A stretch of 64,000 bases of DNA, taken from assembly GCA_009996615.1 (NCBI GenBank), contig JAACZU010000006.1:1-64000 (forward strand), written 5' to 3'. Shown here one piece after another: positions 51,369 through 59,474 of the stretch. Every line of letters begins with the position of its first letter. Position 1 is the first letter of the stretch. This stretch comes from Rhodanobacteraceae bacterium. Its GTDB lineage: Bacteria > Pseudomonadota > Gammaproteobacteria > Xanthomonadales > Rhodanobacteraceae. Below the pieces are notes generated by a model, which saw only the letters and a program-made list of their open reading frames with translations, did no database searches and was not told the origin of the DNA. Position numbers and translations under genes: made by a program.

Positions 51369-51445
51369 TGGTGGCTATGGGTGGACTCGAACCACCGACC
51401 CCAGCATTATGAGTGCTGTGCTCTAACCGGCTGAGCTACATAGCC
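51369..51445 (-). tRNA. tRNA-Met (CAT), elongator type
   Basis: The cloverleaf is complete: acceptor arms GGCTATG/CATAGCC, D-arm AGCTCAGCCGGTTAGAGC, anticodon stem CAGCA/TGCTG with loop CTCATAA, and T-arm GGTTCGAGTCC. The discriminator is A, and CCA is encoded (51369-51371). The acceptor, D-loop and anticodon arm follow the elongator tRNA-Met pattern rather than initiator or lysidine-modified tRNA-Ile. It lies at one side of the hsd cluster; no partial duplicate of its 3' end was found. Confidence 0.96.
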
Positions 51446-51596
51446 AAGACGTGCGCATGCGGGGATGCGCAAGGGCAGGCGATTCTAGTGCGGATCGCGG
51501 CCGTGTCAAGCGACGTTCGTCCGGGCGCGGCCGCGTCGCCTTGCCGCACGCGCGAACGCTGTGGAAGAATCCTGACGCAAACGGAGGAATTGCGCC

Positions 51597-52124
51597 GTGA
51601 TCGATCCCGATGGCTACCGACCCAACGTCGGCATCATCCTGCTCAACGCGAATGGACACGTGTTCTGGGCGCGCCGCGTCGGCCGCGACGGCTGGCAGTT
51701 TCCGCAGGGCGGCATGCGCAGCGACGAGACGCCGCTGGAGGCGATGTACCGCGAGCTGGAAGAGGAAACCGGGCTGTGCCCGCACCATGTCGAGGTGCTC
51801 GGCGCGACGCCGGGCTGGCTGCGCTACCGGCTGCCGCCGCGGCTGGTGCGCCGGCATTGCCGGCCGGTGTGCATCGGCCAGAAGCAGGTGTGGTTCCTGC
51901 TGCGGCTGGTTGGCGACGAGTCGGCGGTGCGGCTGGATGCGAACGAAAAGCCGGAGTTCGACCTGTGGCGCTGGGTCGACTTCTGGTATCCGGCCGCGCA
52001 CGTGGTGAACTTCAAGCGGCGCGTGTACGAGCAGGCGCTGCGCCACCTGGTGCCGCTGGCCGAGAGCAGTTGCCGCGTCTCGCTGCGCGAGCAGCAGTGG
52101 ATCGCGCGGATCGCGGCGTCCTGA
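51597..52124 (+). CDS. rppH: RNA pyrophosphohydrolase
   Basis: The 175-aa Nudix enzyme removes pyrophosphate from mRNA 5' ends and so starts decay. The Nudix box covers residues 38-60 ([13 protein letters not shown] then RELEEETGL). The N-terminal [14 protein letters not shown], the GWQFPQGG segment and the C-terminal [16 protein letters not shown] match RppH/NudH. The start is GTG at 51597, nine bases after GGAGG; no upstream ATG fits. Confidence 0.95.
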   Translation: MIDPDGYRPNVGIILLNANGHVFWARRVGRDGWQFPQGGMRSDETPLEAMYRELEEETGLCPHHVEVLGATPGWLRYRLPPRLVRRHCRPVCIGQKQVWFLLRLVGDESAVRLDANEKPEFDLWRWVDFWYPAAHVVNFKRRVYEQALRHLVPLAESSCRVSLREQQWIARIAAS

Positions 52125-52149
52125 TTTGATCGGCCGATGCCGGCGCACG

Positions 52150-52243
52150 GCAGGAGCGGGCCATGCCCGCGACCGGCGTTGCGTGACCGACTGGCTTGGT
52201 GCGGCTCCGTAGCGCCTTTGTCGCGGGCATGGCCCGCTCCTGC
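52150..52243. repeat. REP-like inverted repeat
   Basis: Perfect 23-bp arms at 52150-52172 and 52221-52243 (GCAGGAGCGGGCCATGCCCG type). It is the same family as 26140-26210 and 63169-63233 and sits between rppH and bfd. Confidence 0.9.
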
Positions 52244-52275
52244 ACATGCGCCAGGAAGGCGGCGCGCATGTGGCT

Positions 52276-52310
52276 GTAGTTGACAATCATTCGCATTTGC
52301 ATTTAAATGC
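52276..52310 (+). promoter_or_regulatory. bfd promoter with Fur-box-like sequence
   Basis: TTGACA (52280-52285) and TTAAAT (52303-52308) are 17 bases apart. The -35 overlaps TGACAATCATTCGCATTTG, which resembles a Fur box (AATCATT core). The predicted start is about 25 bases from the bfd ATG. Iron-replete repression of bfd by Fur is known in other bacteria; the site here is a prediction. Confidence 0.55.
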
Positions 52311-52339
52311 GCAGCCATCCAGCCTTGGATGAGTCCCGC

Positions 52340-52537
52340 ATGTACGTCTGCATCTGCAACGCGGTCACCGACCGCACGATCCGCGAAGCCGCCGCCAGCG
52401 GTCATTCGTTCGCGGACCTCCGCCGCCGCACCGGCTGCAGCGATTGCTGCGGCAGTTGCGAGGACATGGCGCGCGAGATCTTCGAAGAAGCACGCGCCGC
52501 CCGCACGCTCGACCTGCCGCTGCTCGCCGCCGCCTGA
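52340..52537 (+). CDS. bfd: Bacterioferritin-associated ferredoxin
   Basis: The 65-aa [2Fe-2S] protein reduces iron in bacterioferritin so that it can be released. The start MYVCICNAVTD and cysteines Cys4, Cys6, Cys37 and Cys40 (CCGSC) match the Bfd ligand pattern; two further cysteines (33, 36) are nearby. The ATG at 52340 gives the family N-terminus. bfr follows 162 bases downstream on the same strand, and a Fur-like promoter precedes it. Confidence 0.92.
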   Translation: MYVCICNAVTDRTIREAAASGHSFADLRRRTGCSDCCGSCEDMAREIFEEARAARTLDLPLLAAA

Positions 52538-52699
52538 CGGCGCGACGCATCGCGTCGTCCACGCACGCAGCAATGCGTGCGATTCGCGTTCCCTCCCTGG
52601 CGCGCCGTGCGCGCTATAGTCATGCCCCCGCCGGCCTGGTGCCGCATCACGAGGCGCGCGCCGCCGGCGACGCGTCCGCATGTCAAGGAGATTTCCGCG

Positions 52700-53170
52700 A
52701 TGAAGGGCGACCCGAAGATCATCGAGCACCTGAACAAGGCGCTGTACAACGAGCTCACCGCGATCAACCAGTACTTCCTGCATTACCGGATGTACAAGAA
52801 CTGGGGCTACGCGGAACTGGCCGAGCACGAGTACAAGGAATCGATCGACGAGATGAAGCACGCCGATCGCCTGATCGACCGCATCCTGTTCCTCGACGGC
52901 CTGCCGAACCTGCAGGCACTCGGCAAGCTGCTGATCGGCGAGTCGCCGAAGGAAGCGCTGGCCTGCGACCTCAAGCTCGAGATGATCGCGGTGCCGGACC
53001 TGAAGGCCGCGATCGCCGATTGCGAGAAGCTCGGCGACTACGTCAGCCGCGACCTGTTCGCCGACATCCTCGCGTCGGAGGAAGAGCACATCGACTGGCT
53101 GGAGACGCAGCTCGGCCTGATCGAGCGCCTCGGCGAAGGGCCGTACCTGCAAACCAAGATCGGCAGCTGA
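52700..53170 (+). CDS. bfr: Bacterioferritin
   Basis: The 156-aa subunit forms a 24-mer shell that stores iron. Ferroxidase ligands are present as Glu18 (NELTAINQY), Glu51 and His54 (EMKHADR), and later Glu-Glu-His ([10 protein letters not shown]); Met52 is the haem-binding methionine. The ATG at 52700 follows AAGGAG by nine bases; an open stretch of 41 codons upstream is not family-like. Its electron donor Bfd is encoded just upstream. Confidence 0.96.
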   Translation: MKGDPKIIEHLNKALYNELTAINQYFLHYRMYKNWGYAELAEHEYKESIDEMKHADRLIDRILFLDGLPNLQALGKLLIGESPKEALACDLKLEMIAVPDLKAAIADCEKLGDYVSRDLFADILASEEEHIDWLETQLGLIERLGEGPYLQTKIGS

Positions 53171-53197
53171 GCACGCTCGTCGTCCTGTTGAGTCCGA

Positions 53198-53300
53198 TGT
53201 AGGGTGGGCCGCAGCCGCGCAGCGGCGAGTCCCACCACCCACACGCAACGACGGTGGGACTCGCGCCTTTGGCGCTGCGACCCACCCTGCGCGCGCATGT
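53198..53300. repeat. GTCCCACC inverted repeats
   Basis: GGGTGGGCCGCAGCCGCG...GGCGAGTCCCACC (53203-53236) and GGTGGGACTCGCGCC...GCGACCCACCC (53251-53286) form paired arms between bfr and the convergent EAL gene. A relative lies at 20440-20500. Confidence 0.65.
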
Positions 53301-53303
53301 CCT

Positions 53304-54587
53304 TCACACCACCGCTTCGCCGAAGTCGAACGCGAGGCCGCGGTCGGCGGCCTGCACGAAATTGCCCTGGACGAAGTCGACGCCGGTGTTCCACAGCGCA
53401 GCGGCGGCGCGCGCGTCCTCGATGCGCGGCGCGATCACGCGGCGGCCGCCGGCGTGCAGGCGCTCGACCAGCGCGCGCAGCGCCTCGCGCGCGTCCTCGT
53501 CGTCGAGGCGCAGCCAGTGCGGCGCGGGCTTGACGAAATCGAGCGGCAGGCGTTCCAGCGCGCGCTCGCAGTTCGCATCGCCGGTATAGCCGGCCAGCGT
53601 GAAGCCGATGCCGAGCGCGTGCAGCGCGCGGGCATGGCGCTCGACCTCGTCGAACGCCGGCGCGATCTCGTCCGCGCCGAGCTCCAGCGACAGTGCCGCG
53701 GCGGCCACGCCATGGTGCGCGAGCTGCGCCTGCAGCCAGTCGGCCAGGCCGGCGTCGCGCAGGCTCGCCAGCGACTGGCGCACGAACAGGCGCGGCGACG
53801 CCTCGCGCTGCGCGCGCTCGCCGATCACCGCGATGCTGCGCAGCAGGACCCAGCGGTCGACCGCGCCGATCAGGCCGGTGCGCTCGGCGGCCGGGATCAC
53901 CTCGGCCGCGGCGTACACGCGTCCATCGTCGTCGTGCAGGCGCAGCAGCGCCTGGAACTGCGCTTCCTCCGCGCCGTGCAGCGGCATGATCGGCTGGAAC
54001 AGCAGCTCGAAGCCGCGGCCGTCGAGCGCGCCGCGCAGCCGTTCGGTCCATGCCGCGTCGGTCAGCGCATCGCCTTCGGCGGCGCGCGGCGGCTCCGCGG
54101 CCGGTTCCGTGGCGATGCGCGGCTGGCGTGCCAGTGCCGCGAGCTGCGCGGCCAGGCGCTGCCAGTACGCCGGCGGCGGTGTCATGAACAGCGGTGTGCC
54201 GGCCTCGTGCGTCGGCCCGGCGACGACCACGCCGGCGGCCTGCGCGCGATCGGTGACGGCCGTCGGCAGCGGCGCCGCCTGCACCATCGCAAGCTGGTGC
54301 GCGATGCGCGCGGCGGTGGCTGCATCGGGCAGGCGCGCCGGCTGCAGCAGCGCGGCGACCGTCGCATGCAGCGCATCGAGCGCGGCGGCGAGCGCGGCGG
54401 CGTCGATCTCGCGGCACAGCGCCGCGAGCAGCGCGGCGTCCTCGGCCAGTCGCTGCAGCAGGTTGATGTCCCACGCGTGCGCGAGGCGCGCGCCGCGCTG
54501 CTGCAGGCGTTCGAGCCGCAGCGGCAGTTGCGCCGCGAGCAGGCGCTGCCGGTCCAGCGCGTGCGGGGATGGGGCGTGCGTCGGCAT
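53304..54587 (-). CDS. Degenerate EAL-domain protein
   Basis: The 427-aa protein has an alpha-helical N-terminal half (residues 1-180, Ala/Leu-rich) and a C-terminal EAL-like domain (~190-427: ELLFQPIMPLHG, LLRLHDDDGRVYAAAEVIPAAERTGLI, LPLDFVKP). The catalytic E-A-L is F-Q-A-L, and the usual D-D-F-G-T-G-Y-S is A-G-Y-T-G-D-A-N. The glutamate and aspartates needed to cut cyclic di-GMP are therefore missing. It is probably a non-catalytic c-di-GMP receptor or protein-interaction module, as in FimX- or YdiV-like proteins. The ATG at 54587 is used. It is encoded next to hemJ on the same strand. Confidence 0.85.
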   Translation of the reverse strand: MPTHAPSPHALDRQRLLAAQLPLRLERLQQRGARLAHAWDINLLQRLAEDAALLAALCREIDAAALAAALDALHATVAALLQPARLPDAATAARIAHQLAMVQAAPLPTAVTDRAQAAGVVVAGPTHEAGTPLFMTPPPAYWQRLAAQLAALARQPRIATEPAAEPPRAAEGDALTDAAWTERLRGALDGRGFELLFQPIMPLHGAEEAQFQALLRLHDDDGRVYAAAEVIPAAERTGLIGAVDRWVLLRSIAVIGERAQREASPRLFVRQSLASLRDAGLADWLQAQLAHHGVAAAALSLELGADEIAPAFDEVERHARALHALGIGFTLAGYTGDANCERALERLPLDFVKPAPHWLRLDDEDAREALRALVERLHAGGRRVIAPRIEDARAAAALWNTGVDFVQGNFVQAADRGLAFDFGEAVV

Positions 54588-54612
54588 GGATCCCCCTGTG
54601 CGGAGCGATGCG

Positions 54613-55038
54613 CTACGGCTTGACCACGACCAGCACGACGATCGCGATCAGCAGCAGCGCCGGCACCTCGTTGAAGATGCGCAGCCAACGGCTCGAGCGC
54701 GTGTTCGCATCGCGCGCGAACTGCGCGGTCATGCGCACCAGCTGCGCGTGGTAGGCGATCAGCAGCACGACCAGCGCGAGCTTGGCGTGCAGCCAGCCCT
54801 GCGCCAGGTACGCGCTGCTCGCGTGCGCGAACGCGCCGAGCGTGGCGAGGCCGAACAGCACCGCCAGTGCGCCGCCGATGTGCGTGATCATCAGCAGGCG
54901 CCGCTCCATCACTTTCAGGCGCTCGCGGACGACCGCCTCGCTCGCCTCGGCGTGGTAGATGAACAGGCGCGGCAGGTAGAACAGGCCGGCGAACCAGGTC
55001 ACGACGAAGATGATGTGGAACGCCTTCAACCAGAGCAT
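54613..55038 (-). CDS. hemJ: Protoporphyrinogen oxidase HemJ
   Basis: The 141-aa membrane protein oxidises protoporphyrinogen IX in haem synthesis. Four membrane helices are seen, with HemJ segments KAFHIIFVVTWFAGLFYLPRLFIYH (His8 expected at the haem site), MERRLLMITHIGG, GWLHAKLALVVLLIAYH and NEVPALLLIAIVVLVVVKP. The ATG at 55038 gives the family start. It ends 26 bases before the EAL gene begins, so the two may share a transcript. Confidence 0.92.
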   Translation of the reverse strand: MLWLKAFHIIFVVTWFAGLFYLPRLFIYHAEASEAVVRERLKVMERRLLMITHIGGALAVLFGLATLGAFAHASSAYLAQGWLHAKLALVVLLIAYHAQLVRMTAQFARDANTRSSRWLRIFNEVPALLLIAIVVLVVVKP

Positions 55039-55146
55039 GCGCGACTCCCCTTGCAGGGGCGAAGTATAGCGAGCGCGTCGCCTTGACCGGCATGCCGCGC
55101 GCGACTATAAGCAGCGGTCCTGCCTGTTGTGCGCCGCGCGCGTTCC

Positions 55147-55875
55147 ATGTCGACTCCCGCACCGTCCCTCGTGATCCGCTCGCACGATCCGGCGCAGCAG
55201 CGCCGCCGGCGCTGGCTGCTCGCGCTGGCGTGGCTGGCGTCGCTGCTGCTGGTCGGCGCGCTGGCCCTGCATTTCGCGCCGCGCACGCCGGACCAGCGCC
55301 GCATCGCGCGGCTGGCCGCGGTCGAACAGGACAACGCCGACCTGAAGACGCGCATTGCCGTGCTGGTGCGTTCCGAGCAGGTCGCCAAGAACGCACTCGC
55401 CGACGTGCAGCAGACGCTGCGCGAGCGCGACGAGGAAATCGAGGGGCTGCGCGCGGACCTGGCGTTCTACGGCCGCCTGGTCGGCGGCAACCGGCGCGAG
55501 GGGTTGGCCGTGCATGCGCTGCGCGTGCAGCCGGTCCAGGGAGCCTCGCCGGCCTGGAACTTCACCGCCACGCTGACGCAGAACTTCAAGCGCGGCCGCG
55601 ACGTGAAGGGGCGCCTGAGCCTGAGCGTGGAGGGCATCGCCGACGGCAAGCTGAAGACGCTCGACTGGAGCGCGCTGACGCAAGGCAAGGACGGTGGCGG
55701 AGTCGAGTACGGCTTCAAGTATTTCCAGCAGGTGGACGGTACCATCATGCTTCCTGCAGGCTTCGCACCCAATCGCGTGATCGTACGCGCCGACGGCGAC
55801 GGCGGCCGCGTCGAGCAGGAATTCGCCTGGAAGGACGCCATCAAGGGGGAGGAAAGTGAAGATGTTCGGCAATGA
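55147..55875 (+). CDS. DUF6776-like membrane-anchored coiled-coil protein
   Basis: The 242-aa protein has one membrane helix (residues ~25-45, WLLALAWLASLLLVGALAL), a coiled coil (~60-115, LAAVEQDNADLKTRIAVLVRSEQ, LRERDEEIEGLRADLAFYGRL) and a C-terminal beta domain (FKYFQQVDGTIMLP). This order is typical of DUF6776. Function is unknown. It overlaps the bactofilin start by 14 bases, so the pair is coupled and may work at the cell envelope with the bactofilin. Assignment to the DUF is from memory. Confidence 0.78.
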   Translation: MSTPAPSLVIRSHDPAQQRRRRWLLALAWLASLLLVGALALHFAPRTPDQRRIARLAAVEQDNADLKTRIAVLVRSEQVAKNALADVQQTLRERDEEIEGLRADLAFYGRLVGGNRREGLAVHALRVQPVQGASPAWNFTATLTQNFKRGRDVKGRLSLSVEGIADGKLKTLDWSALTQGKDGGGVEYGFKYFQQVDGTIMLPAGFAPNRVIVRADGDGGRVEQEFAWKDAIKGEESEDVRQ

Positions 55876-56293
55876 CAAGCGCGCGGCCAAGTCGACCGTC
55901 GCGGCGATCAGCACGCTGATCGCGGAAGGCACCACCATTCGCGGCGACGTGCATTTCCGCGGCGGCCTGCACCTGGAAGGCACGATCGACGGCGCGGTCG
56001 CCGCGGAGGGCGCCGATTCGGTGCTGACGCTGAGCGAGAAGGGGCGCGTCAACGGCGAGGTGCACGTCTCCAACGCGGTCGTCAACGGCACGATCAACGG
56101 CGACCTGCGCGTGGCCGAACGGCTGGAACTGGCCGGCAACGCGCGCATCGAAGGCAACGTCTACTACAAGGTGCTGGAGATGGCCGCCGGGGCGCAGATC
56201 AACGGCAAGATGGTCTACCAGGCCGAGGCGCCGCGCCGGCTGGCGCCGCCCGAAGCACTCGGCGCGCTCGAGCCGGCCGGTGCCGGCGCTTGA
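55862..56293 (+). CDS. Bactofilin (polymer-forming cytoskeletal protein)
   Basis: The 143-aa protein is a bactofilin: a short basic N-terminus, then a right-handed beta-helix of hexad-like turns (IAEGTTIRGDVHFRGGLHLEG, GRVNGEVHVSNAVVNGTINGDLR, LAGNARIEGNVYYKVLEM) and a Pro/Ala-rich tail. Bactofilins form filaments that scaffold envelope or shape proteins. The ATG at 55862 has GGAGG nine bases upstream; a GTG two codons earlier is closer to it. It overlaps the DUF6776-like gene by 14 bases. Confidence 0.92.
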   Translation: MFGNDKRAAKSTVAAISTLIAEGTTIRGDVHFRGGLHLEGTIDGAVAAEGADSVLTLSEKGRVNGEVHVSNAVVNGTINGDLRVAERLELAGNARIEGNVYYKVLEMAAGAQINGKMVYQAEAPRRLAPPEALGALEPAGAGA

Positions 56294-56344
56294 AAAGCCG
56301 CCGCGCCGGGCCGATCTTCGCAGGGCTCCCGTGATCCTGCCGCC

Positions 56345-56713
56345 ATGACCGATACCGCCACCCCGACCTACCTCGACGCCGCCGGCGCGCCGCTGCTGTT
56401 CACCGCCGCCGCGGCCGGCAAGGTGCGCGAACTGATCGCCGAGGAGGGCAATCCGGCCCTCAAGCTGCGTGTTTACATCAGCGGCGGCGGCTGCTCCGGC
56501 TTCCAGTACGGCTTCACCTTCGACGAGGAGCGCGCCGAGGACGATCTCGCGCTCGACCGCGACGGCGTGACGCTGCTGGTCGATCCGCTCAGCCTGCAGT
56601 ACCTCGCCGGCGCCGAGATCGACTACTCCGAGTCGCTGACCGGCGCGCAGTTCGTCATCCGCAACCCGAACGCGAAGACGACTTGTGGCTGCGGTTCCTC
56701 GTTCGCCGTCTGA
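56345..56713 (+). CDS. erpA: Iron-sulfur cluster insertion protein
   Basis: The 122-aa A-type carrier delivers iron-sulfur clusters to target enzymes. The three conserved cysteines are Cys50 ([11 protein letters not shown]), Cys114 and Cys116 (TTCGCGSSF). [18 protein letters not shown] and [14 protein letters not shown] match ErpA better than IscA. The ATG at 56345 gives the expected N-terminus. It lies between the bactofilin and nudC genes on the same strand. Confidence 0.94.
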   Translation: MTDTATPTYLDAAGAPLLFTAAAAGKVRELIAEEGNPALKLRVYISGGGCSGFQYGFTFDEERAEDDLALDRDGVTLLVDPLSLQYLAGAEIDYSESLTGAQFVIRNPNAKTTCGCGSSFAV

Positions 56714-56779
56714 GCGGTCTTGCACGTCCACCCGGCGCCGCTGTGCGCCGGGGCCTGCGTCGCGGCAGGTGACATTCCC

Positions 56780-57730
56780 ATGAACGACCGTCCCAACGTC
56801 TTCGCCGGCCTCGCGCTCGAGCGCAACGCCGAGCAGCGCGACGACGCCGAATGGGCCGCTGCGCGGCTGGCCGATCCGGGCGCGCGCTTCCTGCTGCTCG
56901 GCGCCGACGACGGCCACGGCCGCAGCGCGCTCGTGCAGGCGGCGGCCGATGCGCTGCGCTGGCTGAGCCAGGACGAGCGGCGCGCGCTCGCGCCGGACCT
57001 GGTGCCGACCTACCTCGGCGACGACGGCTTCGGCGCACTGTTCGCGCTGTCGGCCGACGGCGAGCGGGCCGAGCGGCTGCGCGCCGCGCTCGGCGGCCAC
57101 TGGCTCGACCTGCGCAGCGCCGGCGCGCGCCTGCCGGCGTTCCAGTCCGGCCTGTTCGCCTACGCGCGTGCGCTGGCGCACTGGCAGGGGCGCACGCGCT
57201 TCTGCGGCGCCTGCGGTGCGCCGCTCGCGCGCGGCGCGCTCGGCCACCGCCTGCAGTGCACGAACCCGGCCTGCGCGCTCGAACACTTCCCGCGCGTCGA
57301 CCCGGCCATGATCGTGATCGTGACCTGGCAGGACCGCTGCCTGCTCGGCCGCCAGCCGAGCTGGGCGCCGAACCGCTACTCGACGCTGGCCGGTTTCATC
57401 GAGCCGGGCGAGTCGCTCGAGGACGCGGTGCGCCGCGAGGTGCTGGAGGAAGCCGGCGTGCGTGTCGGCCCGTGCAGCTACCACTCCTCGCAGCCGTGGC
57501 CGTTCCCGTCCTCGCTGATGCTCGGCTTCACCGCCGAGGCGGAGGATCCGACGATCCGCGTCGGGCGCGAACTCAGTGACGCGCGCTGGTTCGGCGTCGA
57601 CGAACTGGTCGACGGCCTCGGCAGCGGCCGCCTGTCGCTGCCGCCGCGACTGAGCGTGTCGCACGCGCTGATCGCGCACTGGCTGCGCCAGAGCGCCGGG
57701 CTCGATCTGGCCGAACTGCTCGCGCGCTGA
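56780..57730 (+). CDS. nudC: NAD(+) diphosphatase NudC
   Basis: The 316-aa Nudix enzyme cleaves NADH or removes NAD caps from RNA. It has a zinc ribbon (FCGACGAPL ... LQCTNPAC, near residues 145-175), the Nudix box GFIEPGESLEDAV-RREVLEEAGV and the NudC-specific SQPWPFPSS. The ATG at 56780 gives a typical N-terminal domain; the 20 codons open upstream are not family-like. Confidence 0.94.
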   Translation: MNDRPNVFAGLALERNAEQRDDAEWAAARLADPGARFLLLGADDGHGRSALVQAAADALRWLSQDERRALAPDLVPTYLGDDGFGALFALSADGERAERLRAALGGHWLDLRSAGARLPAFQSGLFAYARALAHWQGRTRFCGACGAPLARGALGHRLQCTNPACALEHFPRVDPAMIVIVTWQDRCLLGRQPSWAPNRYSTLAGFIEPGESLEDAVRREVLEEAGVRVGPCSYHSSQPWPFPSSLMLGFTAEAEDPTIRVGRELSDARWFGVDELVDGLGSGRLSLPPRLSVSHALIAHWLRQSAGLDLAELLAR

Positions 57731-58356
57731 GCGGGTGTCGACAAAGACAATCAGCTCGGCCTTCGTTGCAGTTGCACGCTATTGCTATCGCTGTTGTCGT
57801 GGCTTTGCTTGTGCTTCTGCGCGCAGGAGCGCGCCGCTTTTCCGGGTCCCCGTCAGCGGCGGTGGGCGCCGGACGGATCAGCCCGCAGGGGCGCGCGCAC
57901 GATGCGCGCGCGTTCGCCGTCGGCACACGGAGGTGCCGTCGGCGAACCCCGGCCGGCGACCACGCACCCGCAGGGCAGGATGCCCGGAGGGCGCCGCTGT
58001 TGGGGTGTCCTTCTCTTTGGTTACTTTCTCTTGGACAAGCAAGAGAAAGTAACCCGCTCGCAGGGATGCGAGTGGAAAACGCAGGGACGCGGATCGGCTT
58101 TCGTGGAAACAGTTACGCGAGAGCCGAATACCATCCCCACCCAACCCCCCGCGCATCCTGTGCTCGCAAGCCCGGTCCGCACATCCCTGTGCGGCCGTTC
58201 GCCGGCGATCGCGGCCCGACGGCCGCGATCGAACGCCCGGCTCACCCCCTTGAAGGGGAGGGCCAAAAAGCGACACGCGCGCTGCGGCGCGGCGACGCGC
58301 TTGCGGCGCGATCGCGTCGGCTAGAATGACGCGCATCGCCGCAACCAACGCCGCTC
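57731..58356. repeat. 626-base non-coding region packed with palindromes
   Basis: No gene is supported. A perfect 15-bp palindrome GGTTACTTTCTCTTG/CAAGAGAAAGTAACC lies at 58019-58054 with a GACAAG loop. Bases 58201-58266 are the second copy of the two-hairpin repeat at 1-66. Inverted G/C-rich arms also occur at 57880-57920 (GCGCGCGCACGATGCGCGCGC). Long open frames here on both strands are composition artefacts. Confidence 0.75.
58201..58266. repeat. Dispersed two-hairpin repeat, copy 2
   Basis: Arms at 58207-58216 and 58221-58230 around CGAC are followed by the CCCCTT/AAGGGG palindrome. It matches 1-66 at nearly every position; the stem pair that is T-A in copy 1 is G-C here. It is upstream of ampE. 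Confidence 0.8.
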
Positions 58357-59238
58357 ATGTCGCAGACCCTGCTTGCCATCCTGCTTGCCGTCGCCGCCGC
58401 GCACGCGTTGCCGGACCTCGCGCGCTGGCGTGATTTCTCCTGGCTGCAGGTGTGGCTGGCGCGCTGGTCGCGCGAGGGCACCGGCGCGCGTCCGGCCGCG
58501 ATCCTGCTGCCGCTGCTGCTGGTGGTGCTGTGCGGCCTGATCGGGCTGGCGCTGCAGCATGTGCTGTTCGGTCTGCCGGCGTTCGCGTTCGCGGTGATCG
58601 TGCTGTACTACTGCTGGGGTCCGCGCGACCTGGATGCCGACGTCGACGCGGTGCTGAAGGCGCCCGACAGCGAGCGGCGCCATGCCGCTGCGCAGGCGCT
58701 GCGGCCGGATCCGGCGCTGGCGCCGTTGCCGCTCGAGTCGGCGCCGCTGGTCGAGGCGACGTTCGCCTCGGCGTTGTCGCGCTGGTTCGGCGTGCTGTTC
58801 TGGTTCGTGCTGCTGGGACCGGCCGGTGCGCTCGGCTACCGCGCAGTGCAGCTGATCGCGCGCCATCCGGCCTTCACGGCCGAGGTCGCCGCCGAGCAGC
58901 GCAGCCGGCTCGAACGCATCGCGCTCGTGCTCGACTGGGCGCCGTCTCACCTGGTCGCGCTGACGCTCGCGCTGGTGTCGGACTTCGATGCGGTCATCAG
59001 GACCTGGCGCGACTACCACGCCGCGCACGGCCAGGGTTACTTCACGCTCGACCTCGGTTTCCTCGGCGCGCTCGCGCGCGCCGGCATCGACGCCGACGTG
59101 GTCGCCGGCGACGGCTATGCGGCCGACGTCGACGATCCGCTGGTGGAGCTGGCCGACGCGCGCACGGTGCTGCGCCGCATCCTGGTCGTCTGGCTGGTGC
59201 TGGTCGCGCTGGTCGCGCTCGCCGGCGTGGGGGGCTGA
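58357..59238 (+). CDS. ampE: AmpE-like membrane protein
   Basis: The 293-aa inner-membrane protein resembles AmpE, a CobD/CbiB-fold protein linked to beta-lactamase induction. About four membrane helices are visible: residues 5-20, 48-85 (ILLPLLLVVLCGLIGLALQHVLFGLPAF), 140-165 (FGVLFWFVLLGPAGALGYRAV) and 270-290. Family-like segments are VLYYCWGPRDLDADVDAVL and LVSDFDAVIRTWRDY. No ampD lies beside it. The ATG at 58357 is used. Confidence 0.82.
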   Translation: MSQTLLAILLAVAAAHALPDLARWRDFSWLQVWLARWSREGTGARPAAILLPLLLVVLCGLIGLALQHVLFGLPAFAFAVIVLYYCWGPRDLDADVDAVLKAPDSERRHAAAQALRPDPALAPLPLESAPLVEATFASALSRWFGVLFWFVLLGPAGALGYRAVQLIARHPAFTAEVAAEQRSRLERIALVLDWAPSHLVALTLALVSDFDAVIRTWRDYHAAHGQGYFTLDLGFLGALARAGIDADVVAGDGYAADVDDPLVELADARTVLRRILVVWLVLVALVALAGVGG

Positions 59239-59474
59239 GAAGCCGGGATTGGGGATTCGGGATTCGCAAGGGCGGCGCAGCGCGGTGCCGCGTCGGTGCG
59301 AGCGCCGGCAGGCGCGATGCGTTCTGCGCAGCGAGGCAAGAGCATCGCGGCTTCCGCCGCTCGCACAAGCCGTCGGTCGTCGTGAGGTCGTGGGAGGGAC
59401 TTCAGTGCCGATGCTTTTCCCGCAACGGCATCGCGGCTGAAGCCGCTCCTATGCGGGCCATGGCCGGGACTCGC
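59239..59474. repeat. Intergenic repeat region
   Basis: No gene is seen. GGGATTGGGGATTCGGGATTCG-type repeats start at 59245. GCGGCTTCCGCCGC and CATCGCGGCTGAAGCCGC palindromes follow at 59348-59362 and 59430-59447, related to those near 39750 and 43770. Confidence 0.5.

Noticed and set aside
51369-51445. tRNA-Met as the attachment site of the hsd cluster
   Set aside because: No duplicate of the tRNA 3' end was found near the other end of the cluster and there is no integrase. Proximity alone is weak.
57735-58348. Several open frames of 100-190 codons between nudC and ampE
   Set aside because: They read through palindromic repeats in all frames; no family match, no ribosome-binding site and no codon bias.
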